Shown: positions 45,001-53,399 of the stretch, one piece after another | Layout of the letters: each line of letters opens with the position of its first letter | Position numbering within the stretch: position 1 is the first letter of the stretch | Assembly: GCF_003073135.1 (NCBI RefSeq) | Contig: NZ_PGDQ01000018.1 | Span: 55,385-119,384 of the forward strand | Length of the DNA stretch: 64,000 nucleotides | DNA from: Euzebya rosea | GTDB lineage: Bacteria > Actinomycetota > Nitriliruptoria > Euzebyales > Euzebyaceae | Reading direction: 5' to 3' | The notes under the pieces: model-generated | Database searches by the model: none | What the model saw: the letters and a program-made list of their open reading frames with translations, nothing else | What the model was told of the DNA's origin: nothing | Made by a program: the position numbers and the translations under genes

Positions 45001-47783
45001 CTGGCCGACAACGCAACTTCCTCGCTGGGGTCGACGTCGTTCTCACCGTCGGCGTCGAACCCGACGAACAGGTCGAGGTCCTGCGGGACGGACTCGAAGA
45101 TCTCGGCGATCAGGCGACGAGAACCTTCGGGGACATCGACCCAGACGACCTGGACCGTCCCGTCGTTGATGTTGTCGTAGGGGTCGCCGTTGGTGGGGTC
45201 GGGACTGAGGTCCATCTCGGTGAGGTCAGCCTCCACGAGACCGGACACCGAGGAGGTGAAGTCGGTGATCTCGAGGCCCTGCAGGTCCTCGACCGGCCAC
45301 GAGCCGTGGTCACGGCGGGTCTCGATGGCGATCTCGTCGGGCAGCACACCGGTGGAGGGCACCACGGCGAGCGGCATCGTCACCGCGGGGACGGAGGCGT
45401 CACTGGGGACCAGCGTGATCCGGCCGAAGAGGGTCGACCCCTCGGTGGCGGCGGTCACGTCGGCCGACACGGCGATGTCCATCGTGTCGCCGGGCGACAC
45501 CGTTGCCGGGGTGAGGGTCACGTCCAGCACGAGGCCGTCATCGCTGACGATCGACGGCGTCCAGGTGACGTCGGCTGGCACGTCGGCACCGGTCGGGACC
45601 GACGCGGTGCGAGCCCACTCGCAGATCAGCAGGCACTGGGAGTTGGCGAAGGAGGGGATGTTGATGGCCTTCGGATCGCCACCCTCGGCGGGGTTGGCGG
45701 CCTCGTAGTCGGCGATGCTCTCGTCGAACAGCAGACCGGCGTCGACCGCACGGTCGACCTGGGCCCGTCCGGCGCCCTGCTCGTAGGGGTTGGCGAGGTT
45801 GCCTTCGTGGGTCACGACCGTCGGGGTGGCGGTCGTCATGAGGGCGGACTGCACCTCGGCGGGGGTCCAGTCGGGCCGGACCTGGCGGATGAGCGCGGAT
45901 GCGCCGGCCACGTGCGGGCTGGACATCGAGGTGCCCGAGATGAAGCCGTGGACGACGTCGTTGTAGTTGACCGGGCTCTCCGACGCGCCGTCACCGAGCG
46001 CGGCCAGGATGTCCACGCCCGGGGCGGTCACGTCGGGGACGATGACGTCGACGGCCTGGTTGGGACCACGGGAGGAGAAGCTCGCGAGCACGTCGCCGTA
46101 CTCGTCGCCGACCTCGAAGTTCGTGCCCGAGATCGCGGCCTGGTGGTCGGTTGCGCCGTTGTCCAGCCACGCCTTCAGGGCCTGGCCGTCGGTCCACGAG
46201 ATGAACACACCGGGGATGACGTACTCGTCGCCCAGGAGGGACGTGTCGTTCAGCTCGTCGTTGACCAGCACGAAGCCGTCGGCGCCGGCGTCGGCTGCAG
46301 CCTGGCTCTTGGACACACGGCCGGACACGCCGCGGTCACAGATGACGATCAGGCCGCTCAGGTCGGTCCCGGCTGGCCAACCGCCCTCGATGCAGAGCCC
46401 GTTGTCGTAGTCCTCGGCGTGCACGATCGGTCGCGAGCCGATGCCCGCCGCTGTGGCCTTGCCGGCGATGTCGGGCAGGTTCCCGTTCGCGCTGGTCAGC
46501 CCGGTCAGGGTGCTGGCGTTGTACCGGTTGTGGGTCGACGCACCGACGGAGGTGATCCACGGGGCGTCAGCCGGCGAACCCGTCGTGGTCAGCAGCGGGC
46601 CGGCGTTGCCGTTGGAGGTCACGACGCTGATGCCGGCGGCACGGGCGTTGAGGTAGCCGACGCTGTCGAAGTCGTCCCACAGCGCCGAGGGCGACGCGGA
46701 ACCGATGGAGTAGTTGATGACGTCGACCCCGTCGGCGATGGCCTGGTCGATCGACGCGGTCAGCCCGCTGAGGCTGCAGCAGCCGGTGTAGGAGATGATG
46801 TTGGCGTGCGGCGCGACACCGGAGATGGTGACCGGCGGGGTGGTCAGGCCGGAGGGGGTGTCGACGCTGATGTCGTGCAGGACGTTGCCGCCCGAGGTGG
46901 AGGCGGTGTGGGAGCCGTGGCCGTCGTAGTCGAGGGCGTTGCCCGCGGCCCCCGGGTCGAGGAAGCCCCAGGCACCGATCAGCTTGTCGTTGCAGGGGAA
47001 GTCGGGGTCGTACTGCTCGGTGTTGGCCGGGTCGCAGACACCGTAGAACTGCCCGCGGGGGTTGGTGTGGTCGTACCCGTCGCCGCCGACGTCGGCGAAG
47101 GAGGGGTTGTTCGGGCTGATGCCGGTGTCGATCGTGCCGATGACGATGCCCTCACCGCAATAGCCGACGCAGGGTTCGGTCCCGGCGGGCGGGTTCTCGC
47201 CCCACACGTCGTCGGCGCCGAACCACGTGGGCCCCTGGTCGGTCTGAAGGATCCGCTCCTCGTCGAGCGAGATGCGGGCGACCTCGGGGTCGAGGGCCAC
47301 GCGACGGGCCTCGGCAGGGGTCAGGATCGCGGCGAGGCCGTTCACGGCGTACTGGTAGGTGAAGGGCACCTCCACCTCGCGGTCGGTCGCGCGGTCCATG
47401 CGGTTGGCGAAGTCGACCTGCACCTCCTCGAGGTGGGCCTCGTAGGCGCGGACGGCCTGGCTCTCGGTGTCCAGCTGGCTCTCGCCGTTGGTCGAGGTGG
47501 CGGCCAGGCCGTCCTTCCCGCCCCGGTAGCTGGGGACGGCCGGGTCCTGCAGCTCGATCAGGTACACGCGCGGTTCGTCACCGCGACCGAGGTCTGCGTC
47601 GCTGGCCGGACGCGCCATGGAGTCGACGGCATCGACGGTCGCCGGGCGCAGGTCGGTACGGTCGAGCGCCCTCGACGATCCGCCTGCTGCACTCGCGGGC
47701 GGGGCCAGCAGCCCCGCAAACGCGATCGCGACGATCAGGGAGGCGACCCCAATCCAACGTGGAACGGACACGGAACGGGTCAT
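42066..47783 (-). CDS. Giant secreted subtilase with PA insert, DUF11, two Calx-beta and CWB2 domains
   Basis: A 1,905-residue surface protease. After a signal peptide (IVAIAFAGLLAPPASA) and an inhibitor_I9-type propeptide, the S8 catalytic domain has Asp219 (IDTGISP), His289 (DGHGSHTAS) and Ser619 (SGTSMSSPHVAG). The 330-residue gap between His and Ser holds a PA (protease-associated) domain, as in lactocepin-like enzymes. Further on are beta-sandwich segments, a DUF11-type domain near 1035-1110, two Calx-beta domains near 1385-1490 and 1500-1595, a poly-Gly spacer, and three CWB2 modules from about 1600. The ATG at 47783 has GGGGAG 8 bp upstream. The same strand continues, after 214 bp, from the upstream kinase gene. 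Confidence 0.93.
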   Translation of the reverse strand: MTRSVSVPRWIGVASLIVAIAFAGLLAPPASAAGGSSRALDRTDLRPATVDAVDSMARPASDADLGRGDEPRVYLIELQDPAVPSYRGGKDGLAATSTNGESQLDTESQAVRAYEAHLEEVQVDFANRMDRATDREVEVPFTYQYAVNGLAAILTPAEARRVALDPEVARISLDEERILQTDQGPTWFGADDVWGENPPAGTEPCVGYCGEGIVIGTIDTGISPNNPSFADVGGDGYDHTNPRGQFYGVCDPANTEQYDPDFPCNDKLIGAWGFLDPGAAGNALDYDGHGSHTASTSGGNVLHDISVDTPSGLTTPPVTISGVAPHANIISYTGCCSLSGLTASIDQAIADGVDVINYSIGSASPSALWDDFDSVGYLNARAAGISVVTSNGNAGPLLTTTGSPADAPWITSVGASTHNRYNASTLTGLTSANGNLPDIAGKATAAGIGSRPIVHAEDYDNGLCIEGGWPAGTDLSGLIVICDRGVSGRVSKSQAAADAGADGFVLVNDELNDTSLLGDEYVIPGVFISWTDGQALKAWLDNGATDHQAAISGTNFEVGDEYGDVLASFSSRGPNQAVDVIVPDVTAPGVDILAALGDGASESPVNYNDVVHGFISGTSMSSPHVAGASALIRQVRPDWTPAEVQSALMTTATPTVVTHEGNLANPYEQGAGRAQVDRAVDAGLLFDESIADYEAANPAEGGDPKAINIPSFANSQCLLICEWARTASVPTGADVPADVTWTPSIVSDDGLVLDVTLTPATVSPGDTMDIAVSADVTAATEGSTLFGRITLVPSDASVPAVTMPLAVVPSTGVLPDEIAIETRRDHGSWPVEDLQGLEITDFTSSVSGLVEADLTEMDLSPDPTNGDPYDNINDGTVQVVWVDVPEGSRRLIAEIFESVPQDLDLFVGFDADGENDVDPSEEVALSASGTALESVTIDAPEAGSWWVLVQHWDGDPGLATVGTAVVPQTDLGNAHVEGPATHPAIEPFDIRVFWDLPHAEEGDRWFGIVDLGTSPETPTNIGSIPVTIERAADDVSKTADVDTASPGDVVTYTLQVEANTTPEDLAYTLVDTIPDGMTYVPNSLSGPDMSFDDVSYANGQIRWTPTVPTRFGVAGSYTITTNGTDPSCDTQIPGGYLDLRDLSIPANAGISGDTVVFTTGASGSPFQYLGDEYAGVSFTDDGFLIFDSGTNYGGSPWVPQAVPNPAFPNNVLALLWDDYEIRYEGDNTAGVSLAATGSGPGDVSIIDYRNLVPFGAPTGDYTDAVTMQAWVSRSASPVGPEIVVAFDDLNSLTNPVTAGWENAAGTAGDALYNNEPATGLTAGTIVCYDYAGPSADPISITYQVTVDDGVADTNLTNIVDHVTDNPGDANAITGDTVTVGTPPATTVTVEATQTPATTTTPGEFTITRDDPAFDMTVDYDVSGSGVPGTDYSTLSGSVTFETGETTATVDVDVIATPTGSRTVVMDLLPGAGYEVGDPSSATVTIAGRSTGGGGGGGTPGGVPAVSVAAADDTFVFTHTGGSSLGALTVAYSVGGTAIPGEDYTALSGTTTIPAGTDIVSVPVDFAEDATDGATVEVTVIDGDAYDVGTSPTATLVASGEEPPGPIEGVVLAGETRIETAIAVSMDAFPEDDSADAVVLTRADVPFDALTATPLAVRRNGPLLLTQQESMHPATMTEIDRVLPDGGTVYLMGGTAAQSEDVELALTAAGYEVVRLAGPTRFETGLAVAEEIGDPEAILIASGERFPDALSAGAAAGEVDGLVLITPDGVAHPGVTAYLADRPDTPTYAIGGPAATAFPDATPIVGSGREATAVMVAEEFFDGPTRIGLARGDDFADALAGGVHSALKGGPVTLTPSTELASVVQDYICANVDTLEQGYVYGGDAAVSPSVVANFVATLNGEGCPA

Positions 47784-47893
47784 TTTCAGCTCTCCCCTTG
47801 GCACGAAAAACGGCGACTGCCACCCGGAGGTGATCCGGGGCCCCGAGCCGCGGCGGGCAGATCGGAGCGGGGTGAACCTATACCGAACGGGCG

Positions 47894-47908
47894 ATGACTG
47901 CGAGTCAT
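47894..47908. promoter_or_regulatory. Perfect dyad upstream of the giant subtilase gene
   Basis: ATGACT-GCG-AGTCAT is a perfect 6-bp inverted repeat with a 3-bp centre, 111 bp before the subtilase ATG in a 214-bp gene-free region. A loose TATAGG lies on the minus strand about 20-30 bp closer to the gene. Candidate operator. Confidence 0.35.
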
Positions 47909-47997
47909 TTCACGACACGCGTCGAACGAGCCGTCAACGGCCCGCCAAGCAGCCCACGACGCCGGCGTGCAGCACGCTCGCCCGTGACCCGACGGAC

Positions 47998-49671
47998 CTA
48001 TCGGATCGGCTGGACCTCACCGATCTCGGCCCGGTGCCGGCCACCGTCGCTGGGCAGCGGCGGGACGATCCAGATCGTCACCCATCCCACACCCTCGGCG
48101 CCCTCGAGGGTCACCTCCACGTCACCGCCGCCGTCGGCCGTGCCGACGAGGGTCGTGTCCTCCAGCGACGACGGCCGGTCGGCGGACACCCGGACCTCGG
48201 CGGTGATGCCGGGCGTGACCCCGAAGAGCCGGACCGCGGACAGGTCGGTGGGTTCGGCGAGCTGCAGGGTGACGCCGACGCCGGACTTGAGGTTGCCGAA
48301 GGACGCGGAGTTGTACCCCTCGGTCCGCCAGGTGGTGGCGGGGTCACCGTCGAGCAGCAGGGGCGCGTCCTCGTCGTACTCGCCGCCGTCGCCCTGCGGG
48401 TCGAAGCCCGTGGCGCTCGCGACGGCGACGGGAGTCTCCCCGCTCGAACCCGCGTCGGCATCGCCGACGCCGTCGTCGGAGGTGTCCTGGCCGCCCGCCA
48501 GGCCGATGGCCAGCAGCGCCGCGACCGCGACCAGCACGGCAGCTGCCACGACCGCGATCATGGACCGTCCACCGCGACGAGGCCTGCTGGGCCGCTCGGC
48601 GAACGCGGACTGGCTGCCCCCGACACCGTCAGCGGGTGGCTGTGCGGGAGTGCTCGACATCGCAGGCAGCGCTGCCGTCGACTGGTGGGCAGCGCTCGGC
48701 CGGGTGTCGTGAAGGGCCGGCGCGGGCTGGTCGAGGGAGGTCCGCAGCGCGTCGGCCATGGCCTCGGCGGTGGGGAACCGTCCCGCGGGCTCCGGTGCCA
48801 TCGACCGGGCGATCACGGCGTCGAGGCCCGGGGGCACGGACGGATCGCGGTCCGACGGACGGATCTGCACGCCGATGCGGGCACCCGCGATCTGGACGGG
48901 GGTGGCACCGTCGAACGCGCGCTGGCCCGTCAGGCACTCGAACAGCACACACCCCAGGGCGTACTGGTCCGCGCGGCCGTCCAGCGCCTCTCCCGTCGCC
49001 TGCTCGGGCGCCAGGTAGGCGGCGGTGCCGATGATCATTCCGGTGGAGGTCAGGTCCCGGTCACCGTGCTCGACCTTGGCCACCCCGAAGTCGGTCAGCT
49101 TGGGCGTGCCGTCGCGGCCGTCCAGCAGGATGTTGCCGGGCTTGACGTCGCGATGGACGAGGCCCGCCGCATGGGCGTGCGACAGCGCGTCGAGCACCGC
49201 GGCGCCCAGGTCCACGACCTCCTCGGGGGTCAACCGTCCACGCCGGTCCAGCGCGTCGGCCAACGACTCGCCCTGCACCAGCTCCATGACGTGGAAGGCG
49301 GTACCGTCGGGTTCGAGCCCGGCGTCGAGCACGCTCACGATGCCGTGGTGCGTCAGCTTGGCGGTCATCCGCCCCTCGCGACGGAACCGTTCTGCCGCGT
49401 CGGAGTGGCCACGCCAGTCCGGGAGGAGCAGCTTGACGGCGACCAGCCGGTCGAGCTGGCGGTCCAGGCCCGTCCACACCTCCGCGGTGGCACCGACACC
49501 CAGGCGCTCACGCAGCTCGTACCGGTCGGCGATGACCAGGCCTGCGGTCACGGGCTGGTGGACGTGCGGCGCACGCGGCGCTTGGCGAACGGCCTCCTCG
49601 GTGAGCGCGCGCGCAGGATCGATCAGCGTCGGCTGTCGCTGGTCGTCGCTGTCGGGCTCGGGGCTCGTCAT
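47998..49671 (-). CDS. Transmembrane Ser/Thr protein kinase with discoidin-like outer domain
   Basis: A 557-residue receptor kinase. The catalytic domain covers about 50-310: Gly loop LGVGATAE at 57-64, Lys80 (VAVKLLL), catalytic Asp175 in HRDVKPGN, then DFG in LTDFGVAKV. A Ser/Pro/Ala-rich linker and basic patch (RPRRGGRS) precede one transmembrane helix at about 370-395. The outside part (about 150 residues) has the pattern of a galactose-binding/F5-8 type C fold (DGDPATTWRTEGYNSASF, KSGVGVTLQLAEPTDLSAVRLFG), which often binds carbohydrates. Unlike the other two kinases here it has no C-terminal Cys. Its position ahead of the giant subtilase gene suggests, but does not prove, related roles. 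Confidence 0.9.
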   Translation of the reverse strand: MTSPEPDSDDQRQPTLIDPARALTEEAVRQAPRAPHVHQPVTAGLVIADRYELRERLGVGATAEVWTGLDRQLDRLVAVKLLLPDWRGHSDAAERFRREGRMTAKLTHHGIVSVLDAGLEPDGTAFHVMELVQGESLADALDRRGRLTPEEVVDLGAAVLDALSHAHAAGLVHRDVKPGNILLDGRDGTPKLTDFGVAKVEHGDRDLTSTGMIIGTAAYLAPEQATGEALDGRADQYALGCVLFECLTGQRAFDGATPVQIAGARIGVQIRPSDRDPSVPPGLDAVIARSMAPEPAGRFPTAEAMADALRTSLDQPAPALHDTRPSAAHQSTAALPAMSSTPAQPPADGVGGSQSAFAERPSRPRRGGRSMIAVVAAAVLVAVAALLAIGLAGGQDTSDDGVGDADAGSSGETPVAVASATGFDPQGDGGEYDEDAPLLLDGDPATTWRTEGYNSASFGNLKSGVGVTLQLAEPTDLSAVRLFGVTPGITAEVRVSADRPSSLEDTTLVGTADGGGDVEVTLEGAEGVGWVTIWIVPPLPSDGGRHRAEIGEVQPIR

Positions 49672-49888
49672 GTTCGGGGCTCGTCGGGGTCACGGGGTGG
49701 ACTCGCGTGCATGGGGGCAGTCGCCGGGGCCGCGGCCACGGACTGCCTCCGGCCCACACTGCCCCAACGCGAGAGGCCACGAACCATATCGACCGACCGA
49801 CGATGCCGGGGAGCAGCCCGCGCGGACGCTTCGATGACATCACGCGGCAGCCGTTCCCTCGCCCCTCCCCCGCTGGTAGAACCACACC

Positions 49889-51307
49889 ATGACCAAGGTG
49901 ACGCTGAGGGCAGGGTCGACCGGCGAGTTCCGCGAGGTGCGGTCGCCCTGGAGCGGCGAGGTGATCGCCGAGGTCGAGCAGGCCGATGCGGCCCTCGTGG
50001 ACCGCGTGCTGGCACGGCAGACGGCCCTCTTCGCGGACCGTCCCGGCTGGCTGCCCCACCACGAACGAGCGGCGATCCTGCGACGGGCGGCGCGGCTGGC
50101 GGAGTCCCGGCTGGAGGACCTCGCCCTCCAGGTCGCCCGCGAGGGCGGCAAGCCGCTGACCGACGCCAGGGCAGAGGTGGCCCGCGGGGTGAACGGCCTC
50201 GAGCTCGCCGCGGAGGAGGGCACACGCATCGCCGGGCACGAGGTCCCGATGCGGGGGACGGCGGCCGCCGCGGGACGGCTGGCGTTCACCACCCGCGAAC
50301 CGCGCGGGCTCGTGGCGGCGGTCAGCGCCTTCAACCACCCCTTCAACCTGGTCGTCCACCAGGTCGCACCGGCGGTTGCCGCCGGATGCCCCGTGGCGAT
50401 CAAGCCCGCCAGCGCCACTCCCCTGTCCTGCCATGCGCTGGTCGACCTGCTGCTGGAGGCCGGGCTGCCCGAGGACTGGGCGGTCGTCCTGCCGATGCCG
50501 GGCCGGGTGGCCGAGTCACTGGTCACCGACCCCCGCATCGCCTTCTTCAGCTTCATCGGCTCGGGCGAGGTCGGCTGGGGCCTTCGCCGCAAGGTCGCCG
50601 ACGGGGTGCGGTGTGCGATGGAGCACGGCGGGGCGGCACCGCTGATCGTCGACGAGGGGGCCGACCTCGAGGCGCTGGTGCCGAAGATCGTCAAGGGCGG
50701 GTACTACCACGCCGGCCAGGTCTGCGTGTCGGTCCAGCGGGTCTTCGCCCTGCGATCGATCGTCGACGAGCTGGTGGACCGGGTCAGGGCCGAGGTCGCC
50801 GGGCTCGTGACCGGCGACCCCACCGATCCCGACACGCAGGTCGGCCCGCTGATCGAGCAGGGCGAGGCGGACCGGGTCCACGAGTGGGTGCAGGAGGCGG
50901 TGTCGGCAGGTGCCCGGTTGGTCGAGGGTGGCCAGCCGATGGACCACCAGTGCCATGCGCCGACGCTGCTGGTCGACGCGCCCGCAGACACGAAGGTGCG
51001 AACGATGGAGGTGTTCGGTCCCGTGATGAACATCGCCGGCGTGGACACCCTCGACGAGGCGATCGCCGCCGCCAACGACGTGCCGTTCAGCTTCCAGGCG
51101 TCGATCTGCACCGCTGACGTGACCCGGGCGATGTACGCCGCCAGCCGCATCGACGCCAACGCCGTGATGATCAACGACCACACGGCCTTCCGCGTCGACT
51201 GGATGCCCTTCGGCGGCCGCAGGGTCTCGGGCCTGGGGCTCGGCGGTATCCCCCACACGCTGCATGAGATGACGGCCGAGAAGCTCATCGTCCTGCCCGC
51301 CCCCTGA
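49889..51307 (+). CDS. Aldehyde dehydrogenase family protein (NAD(P)+-dependent)
   Basis: A 472-residue oxidoreductase. The catalytic Cys279 lies in YYHAGQVCVSVQRVF, and the general base Glu245 in AMEHGGAAPLIV. Other family blocks are SAFNHPFNLVVHQVAPAVAAG, AIKPASATPLS, SFIGSGEVGW, MEVFGPVMNI and the C-terminal DWMPFGGRRVSGLG. It oxidises an aldehyde to the acid with NAD(P)+; family resemblance is closest to benzaldehyde/lactaldehyde-type or phosphonoacetaldehyde-like groups, but I cannot fix the substrate. It stands alone between convergent or divergent neighbours. The 217-bp region before it, upstream of the divergent kinase gene, should hold both promoters. Confidence 0.9.
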   Translation: MTKVTLRAGSTGEFREVRSPWSGEVIAEVEQADAALVDRVLARQTALFADRPGWLPHHERAAILRRAARLAESRLEDLALQVAREGGKPLTDARAEVARGVNGLELAAEEGTRIAGHEVPMRGTAAAAGRLAFTTREPRGLVAAVSAFNHPFNLVVHQVAPAVAAGCPVAIKPASATPLSCHALVDLLLEAGLPEDWAVVLPMPGRVAESLVTDPRIAFFSFIGSGEVGWGLRRKVADGVRCAMEHGGAAPLIVDEGADLEALVPKIVKGGYYHAGQVCVSVQRVFALRSIVDELVDRVRAEVAGLVTGDPTDPDTQVGPLIEQGEADRVHEWVQEAVSAGARLVEGGQPMDHQCHAPTLLVDAPADTKVRTMEVFGPVMNIAGVDTLDEAIAAANDVPFSFQASICTADVTRAMYAASRIDANAVMINDHTAFRVDWMPFGGRRVSGLGLGGIPHTLHEMTAEKLIVLPAP

Positions 51308-51310
51308 GGC

Positions 51311-51359
51311 GTCAGCAGCCGTCTGCCTGCGTCAGCAGCCGTCTGCCTGCGTCAGCAGC
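51311..51359. repeat. 20-bp tandem repeat at the end of the second M23-like gene
   Basis: The unit GTCAGCAGCCGTCTGCCTGC occurs at 51311-51330 and 51331-51350, and its first nine bases again at 51351-51359. The third part contains the stop codon (TGA, minus strand) and last Cys codon of the M23-like gene, so replication slippage has copied its tail into the spacer. Confidence 0.85.
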
Positions 51360-52053
51360 TGCCGCTGCCGGGGTTGCCGACGTTCTCGATGGAGGGGTCG
51401 ATGACCTCGACGTGGGTGTGGGGCCACGAGGGTTCGGCGGTCAGGTCGTCGACCTGTGACCGGAACGGGAAGCTGGTGGCGTGGTCCGCCAGCTGGGTCG
51501 AGCCGGCCAGCACCCGCGAGCCGACCTCGACGTGCAGGCCGCTGATGTGCAGCAGCTTCACCTCCCACTCGGGAGCGGCGTCGGGTGAGATGACCACGAA
51601 GCTGTCGTCGTGGGTGCAGTACAGCCGGTAGCCGCCCGCACGCACGACCGTGCCGGTCACCGGCGCGAGGATGGGTTCGTCGGGCGGGACGACGACGTCC
51701 GCGGCTGACCTGGGCCCGCTCAGGCGACCGCGTGAGGGCATCTCCGTCCACGGCACCGCGCTGTCCAGCGGTTGCTGCTCGCGGGCACCCTCGTGGTTGG
51801 ACTGGTGCAGTCCGACGTGCTCGACCACCGCGGCCGGGTGGAGGACGCGCAACCGCGGCGTCTCGGCGAACGGCAACCCGTTGGTCATCCATACGGTCCG
51901 GCCGTCGGCGGCGACCGCCTGGTTCGGCTGGGTCGGGGGTGCCGACCAGCCGCGGTCCCACCCGGCCGACGCCGGCTGGGCCACCATCACCAAGGCGAGG
52001 AGGGCCACCGCCATCAGGACCGGGCCTGCCACGACTGCCTGACGTGCGTTCAT
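51352..52053 (-). CDS. Secreted M23-like (LytM-fold) protein, paralogue with a lost zinc ligand
   Basis: A 233-residue exported protein with a signal peptide (VLMAVALLALVMVAQPASA). It is a shorter paralogue of the protein at 39196-40149. Shared blocks are GLHQSNHEGAR, RSAADVVV, APVTGTVVRAG, LYC, SGLHVEVGSRVLAG and PSWPHTHVEVIDPSI. As in the paralogue, the expected HxGxD reads Arg-Ser-Ala-Ala-Asp, so the first zinc His is missing while the HxH pair is kept. The final residue is Cys, probably bridged to the Cys in RLYCTHD. A LytM-type wall-hydrolase activator or binding protein is plausible; a peptidase with an altered zinc site is the alternative. Confidence 0.75.
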   Translation of the reverse strand: MNARQAVVAGPVLMAVALLALVMVAQPASAGWDRGWSAPPTQPNQAVAADGRTVWMTNGLPFAETPRLRVLHPAAVVEHVGLHQSNHEGAREQQPLDSAVPWTEMPSRGRLSGPRSAADVVVPPDEPILAPVTGTVVRAGGYRLYCTHDDSFVVISPDAAPEWEVKLLHISGLHVEVGSRVLAGSTQLADHATSFPFRSQVDDLTAEPSWPHTHVEVIDPSIENVGNPGSGSC

Positions 52054-52106
52054 GGGCGGAGCCTACGACGCGCCGGGACGGTACCGATGGCGCGTCGACG
52101 GGCAGG

Positions 52107-52826
52107 ATGGTCGTCGTGTCGACCGTTTCGCTGCCCCGTCCCGTTCGCCTGGGCGCATGGTCGGCGGTCGTGGGACCGGTCGTCTACGTCGGCACCTGGG
52201 CGCTTGCCGGGGCGCTGCGCGACGGCTACTCCCCGACCCGGGACGCCATCAGCGAGCTCGGCGAGCTGGGCGCATCGACGGCGCCAGCCATGACCGCCGC
52301 GTTCGTGCTCTTCGGCCTGAGCGCACTGCCGTTCGCCCGGGTGGCCGACCGGCTGCCGGGTGCTGGCCGCGCGCTGCAGGTCGCCATCGTCGTGACCGGC
52401 CTTGCCACGGCCGGCGCCGGGGTGTTCCCCTGCTCCGCCGGGTGTCCCGGGCCCGGGTCGTCGTTCACCGACAACGGCCACGCGATCGTTGCCACGGTGG
52501 GCTACATCGCGCTGATGGCCTGTCCGCTGCTCAGCGGCCGCGCAGCGATCCGCGCGGGGGCTCGCTGGTTCGGCTGGGCCTCGGTGGTCCTCGGGACGAT
52601 CGGCGTGATCGGCATGACCGCATGGGTGCTCGGGCTCGCAGGGGACGCCTACGGCGGCCTGCTCCAGCGTGGCTTCAACACCGTGGCCGACGTCTGGTGG
52701 GTGTCGGCCGGGGTGGTGCTGCTGGCCGGACCGGTCCCTGACCGATCGACCCTCGCCGGGAATGCCTCACCCGCTAGACTGGTTGAAGGCTCAACAACAT
52801 TGTCGACCCCCTCGGAACAGCCATGA
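52107..52826 (+). CDS. DUF998 family integral membrane protein
   Basis: A 239-residue membrane protein with six hydrophobic segments. The N-terminal GYSPTRDAISELGELG and the loop CSAGCPGPGSSFTDNGH with the later helices match DUF998, a family of uncharacterised membrane proteins. ATG 52107 or GTG 52116 are both possible starts; AGGATGG sits about 5 bp before the GTG. The end overlaps the next gene (ATGA), so it is co-translated with the FMN reductase. Confidence 0.82.
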   Translation: MVVVSTVSLPRPVRLGAWSAVVGPVVYVGTWALAGALRDGYSPTRDAISELGELGASTAPAMTAAFVLFGLSALPFARVADRLPGAGRALQVAIVVTGLATAGAGVFPCSAGCPGPGSSFTDNGHAIVATVGYIALMACPLLSGRAAIRAGARWFGWASVVLGTIGVIGMTAWVLGLAGDAYGGLLQRGFNTVADVWWVSAGVVLLAGPVPDRSTLAGNASPARLVEGSTTLSTPSEQP

Positions 52827-53377
52827 CCATCCACATCCTTGCCCTGTCCGGCAGCCTTCGTGCAGCCTCGACCAACACGGCGGTCCTGCGCACCGCGATC
52901 GAGCTGGCGCCCGACGACGTCGAAATGTCCATCCACGACCTGCGTGACCTGCCGTTCTACGACGGTGACCTCGAGGAGGCCGGGGCCCCCGAGTCCGTCG
53001 AGGCACTGCGCACGGCGCTGGAACGGGCCGACGCGCTGCTCATCGCGACGCCCGAGTACAACTGGTCGGTCCCGGCCGTGCTGAAGAACGCGATCGACTG
53101 GGCGTCGCGCGGGCCCGACTCGCCGCTGGAACAGCTCCCCACCGCGGTGATCAGCGCTGCCGGCGGCAGCGGTGGCCGGCGGGTGCAGGCCCACCTGCGA
53201 GAGGTGTTCGCCCACAACGACGTCGACCTGCTCGACGAACAGGTCATGATCCCCCGCGCGCGCGTCCACATCGAGGACGGGCGCCTGGTCGGCGAGCCAC
53301 ACCGCACCGAGGTCCGGTCGCTGGTCGCGGCCCTGGCCGAGCACGCCGAGTCGATGGCGTCCCGCTCGGCCGCCTGA
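52823..53377 (+). CDS. NADPH-dependent FMN reductase-like flavodoxin-fold protein
   Basis: A 184-residue flavoprotein of the NADPH_dep_FMN_reductase family. The phosphate-binding loop SGSLRAASTN is at residues 9-18, and the PEYNWSVPAVLKNAIDW block near 77-93 is the signature. It reduces FMN or small quinones, azo compounds or metals with NAD(P)H. The start overlaps the DUF998 stop by 4 bases. It converges on the kinase gene, with 22 bp between stops. Confidence 0.9.
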   Translation: MTIHILALSGSLRAASTNTAVLRTAIELAPDDVEMSIHDLRDLPFYDGDLEEAGAPESVEALRTALERADALLIATPEYNWSVPAVLKNAIDWASRGPDSPLEQLPTAVISAAGGSGGRRVQAHLREVFAHNDVDLLDEQVMIPRARVHIEDGRLVGEPHRTEVRSLVAALAEHAESMASRSAA

Positions 53378-53399
53378 GCCGCCCCGCGCGGGCCCGTCG

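Noticed and set aside
42033..47897. A 1,954-codon open frame on the plus strand
   Set aside because: It is antisense to the 1,905-residue subtilase; its His/Gly/Val/Asp-rich text has no domains and mirrors the G+C-rich coding strand. The subtilase triad and signal peptide decide for the minus strand.
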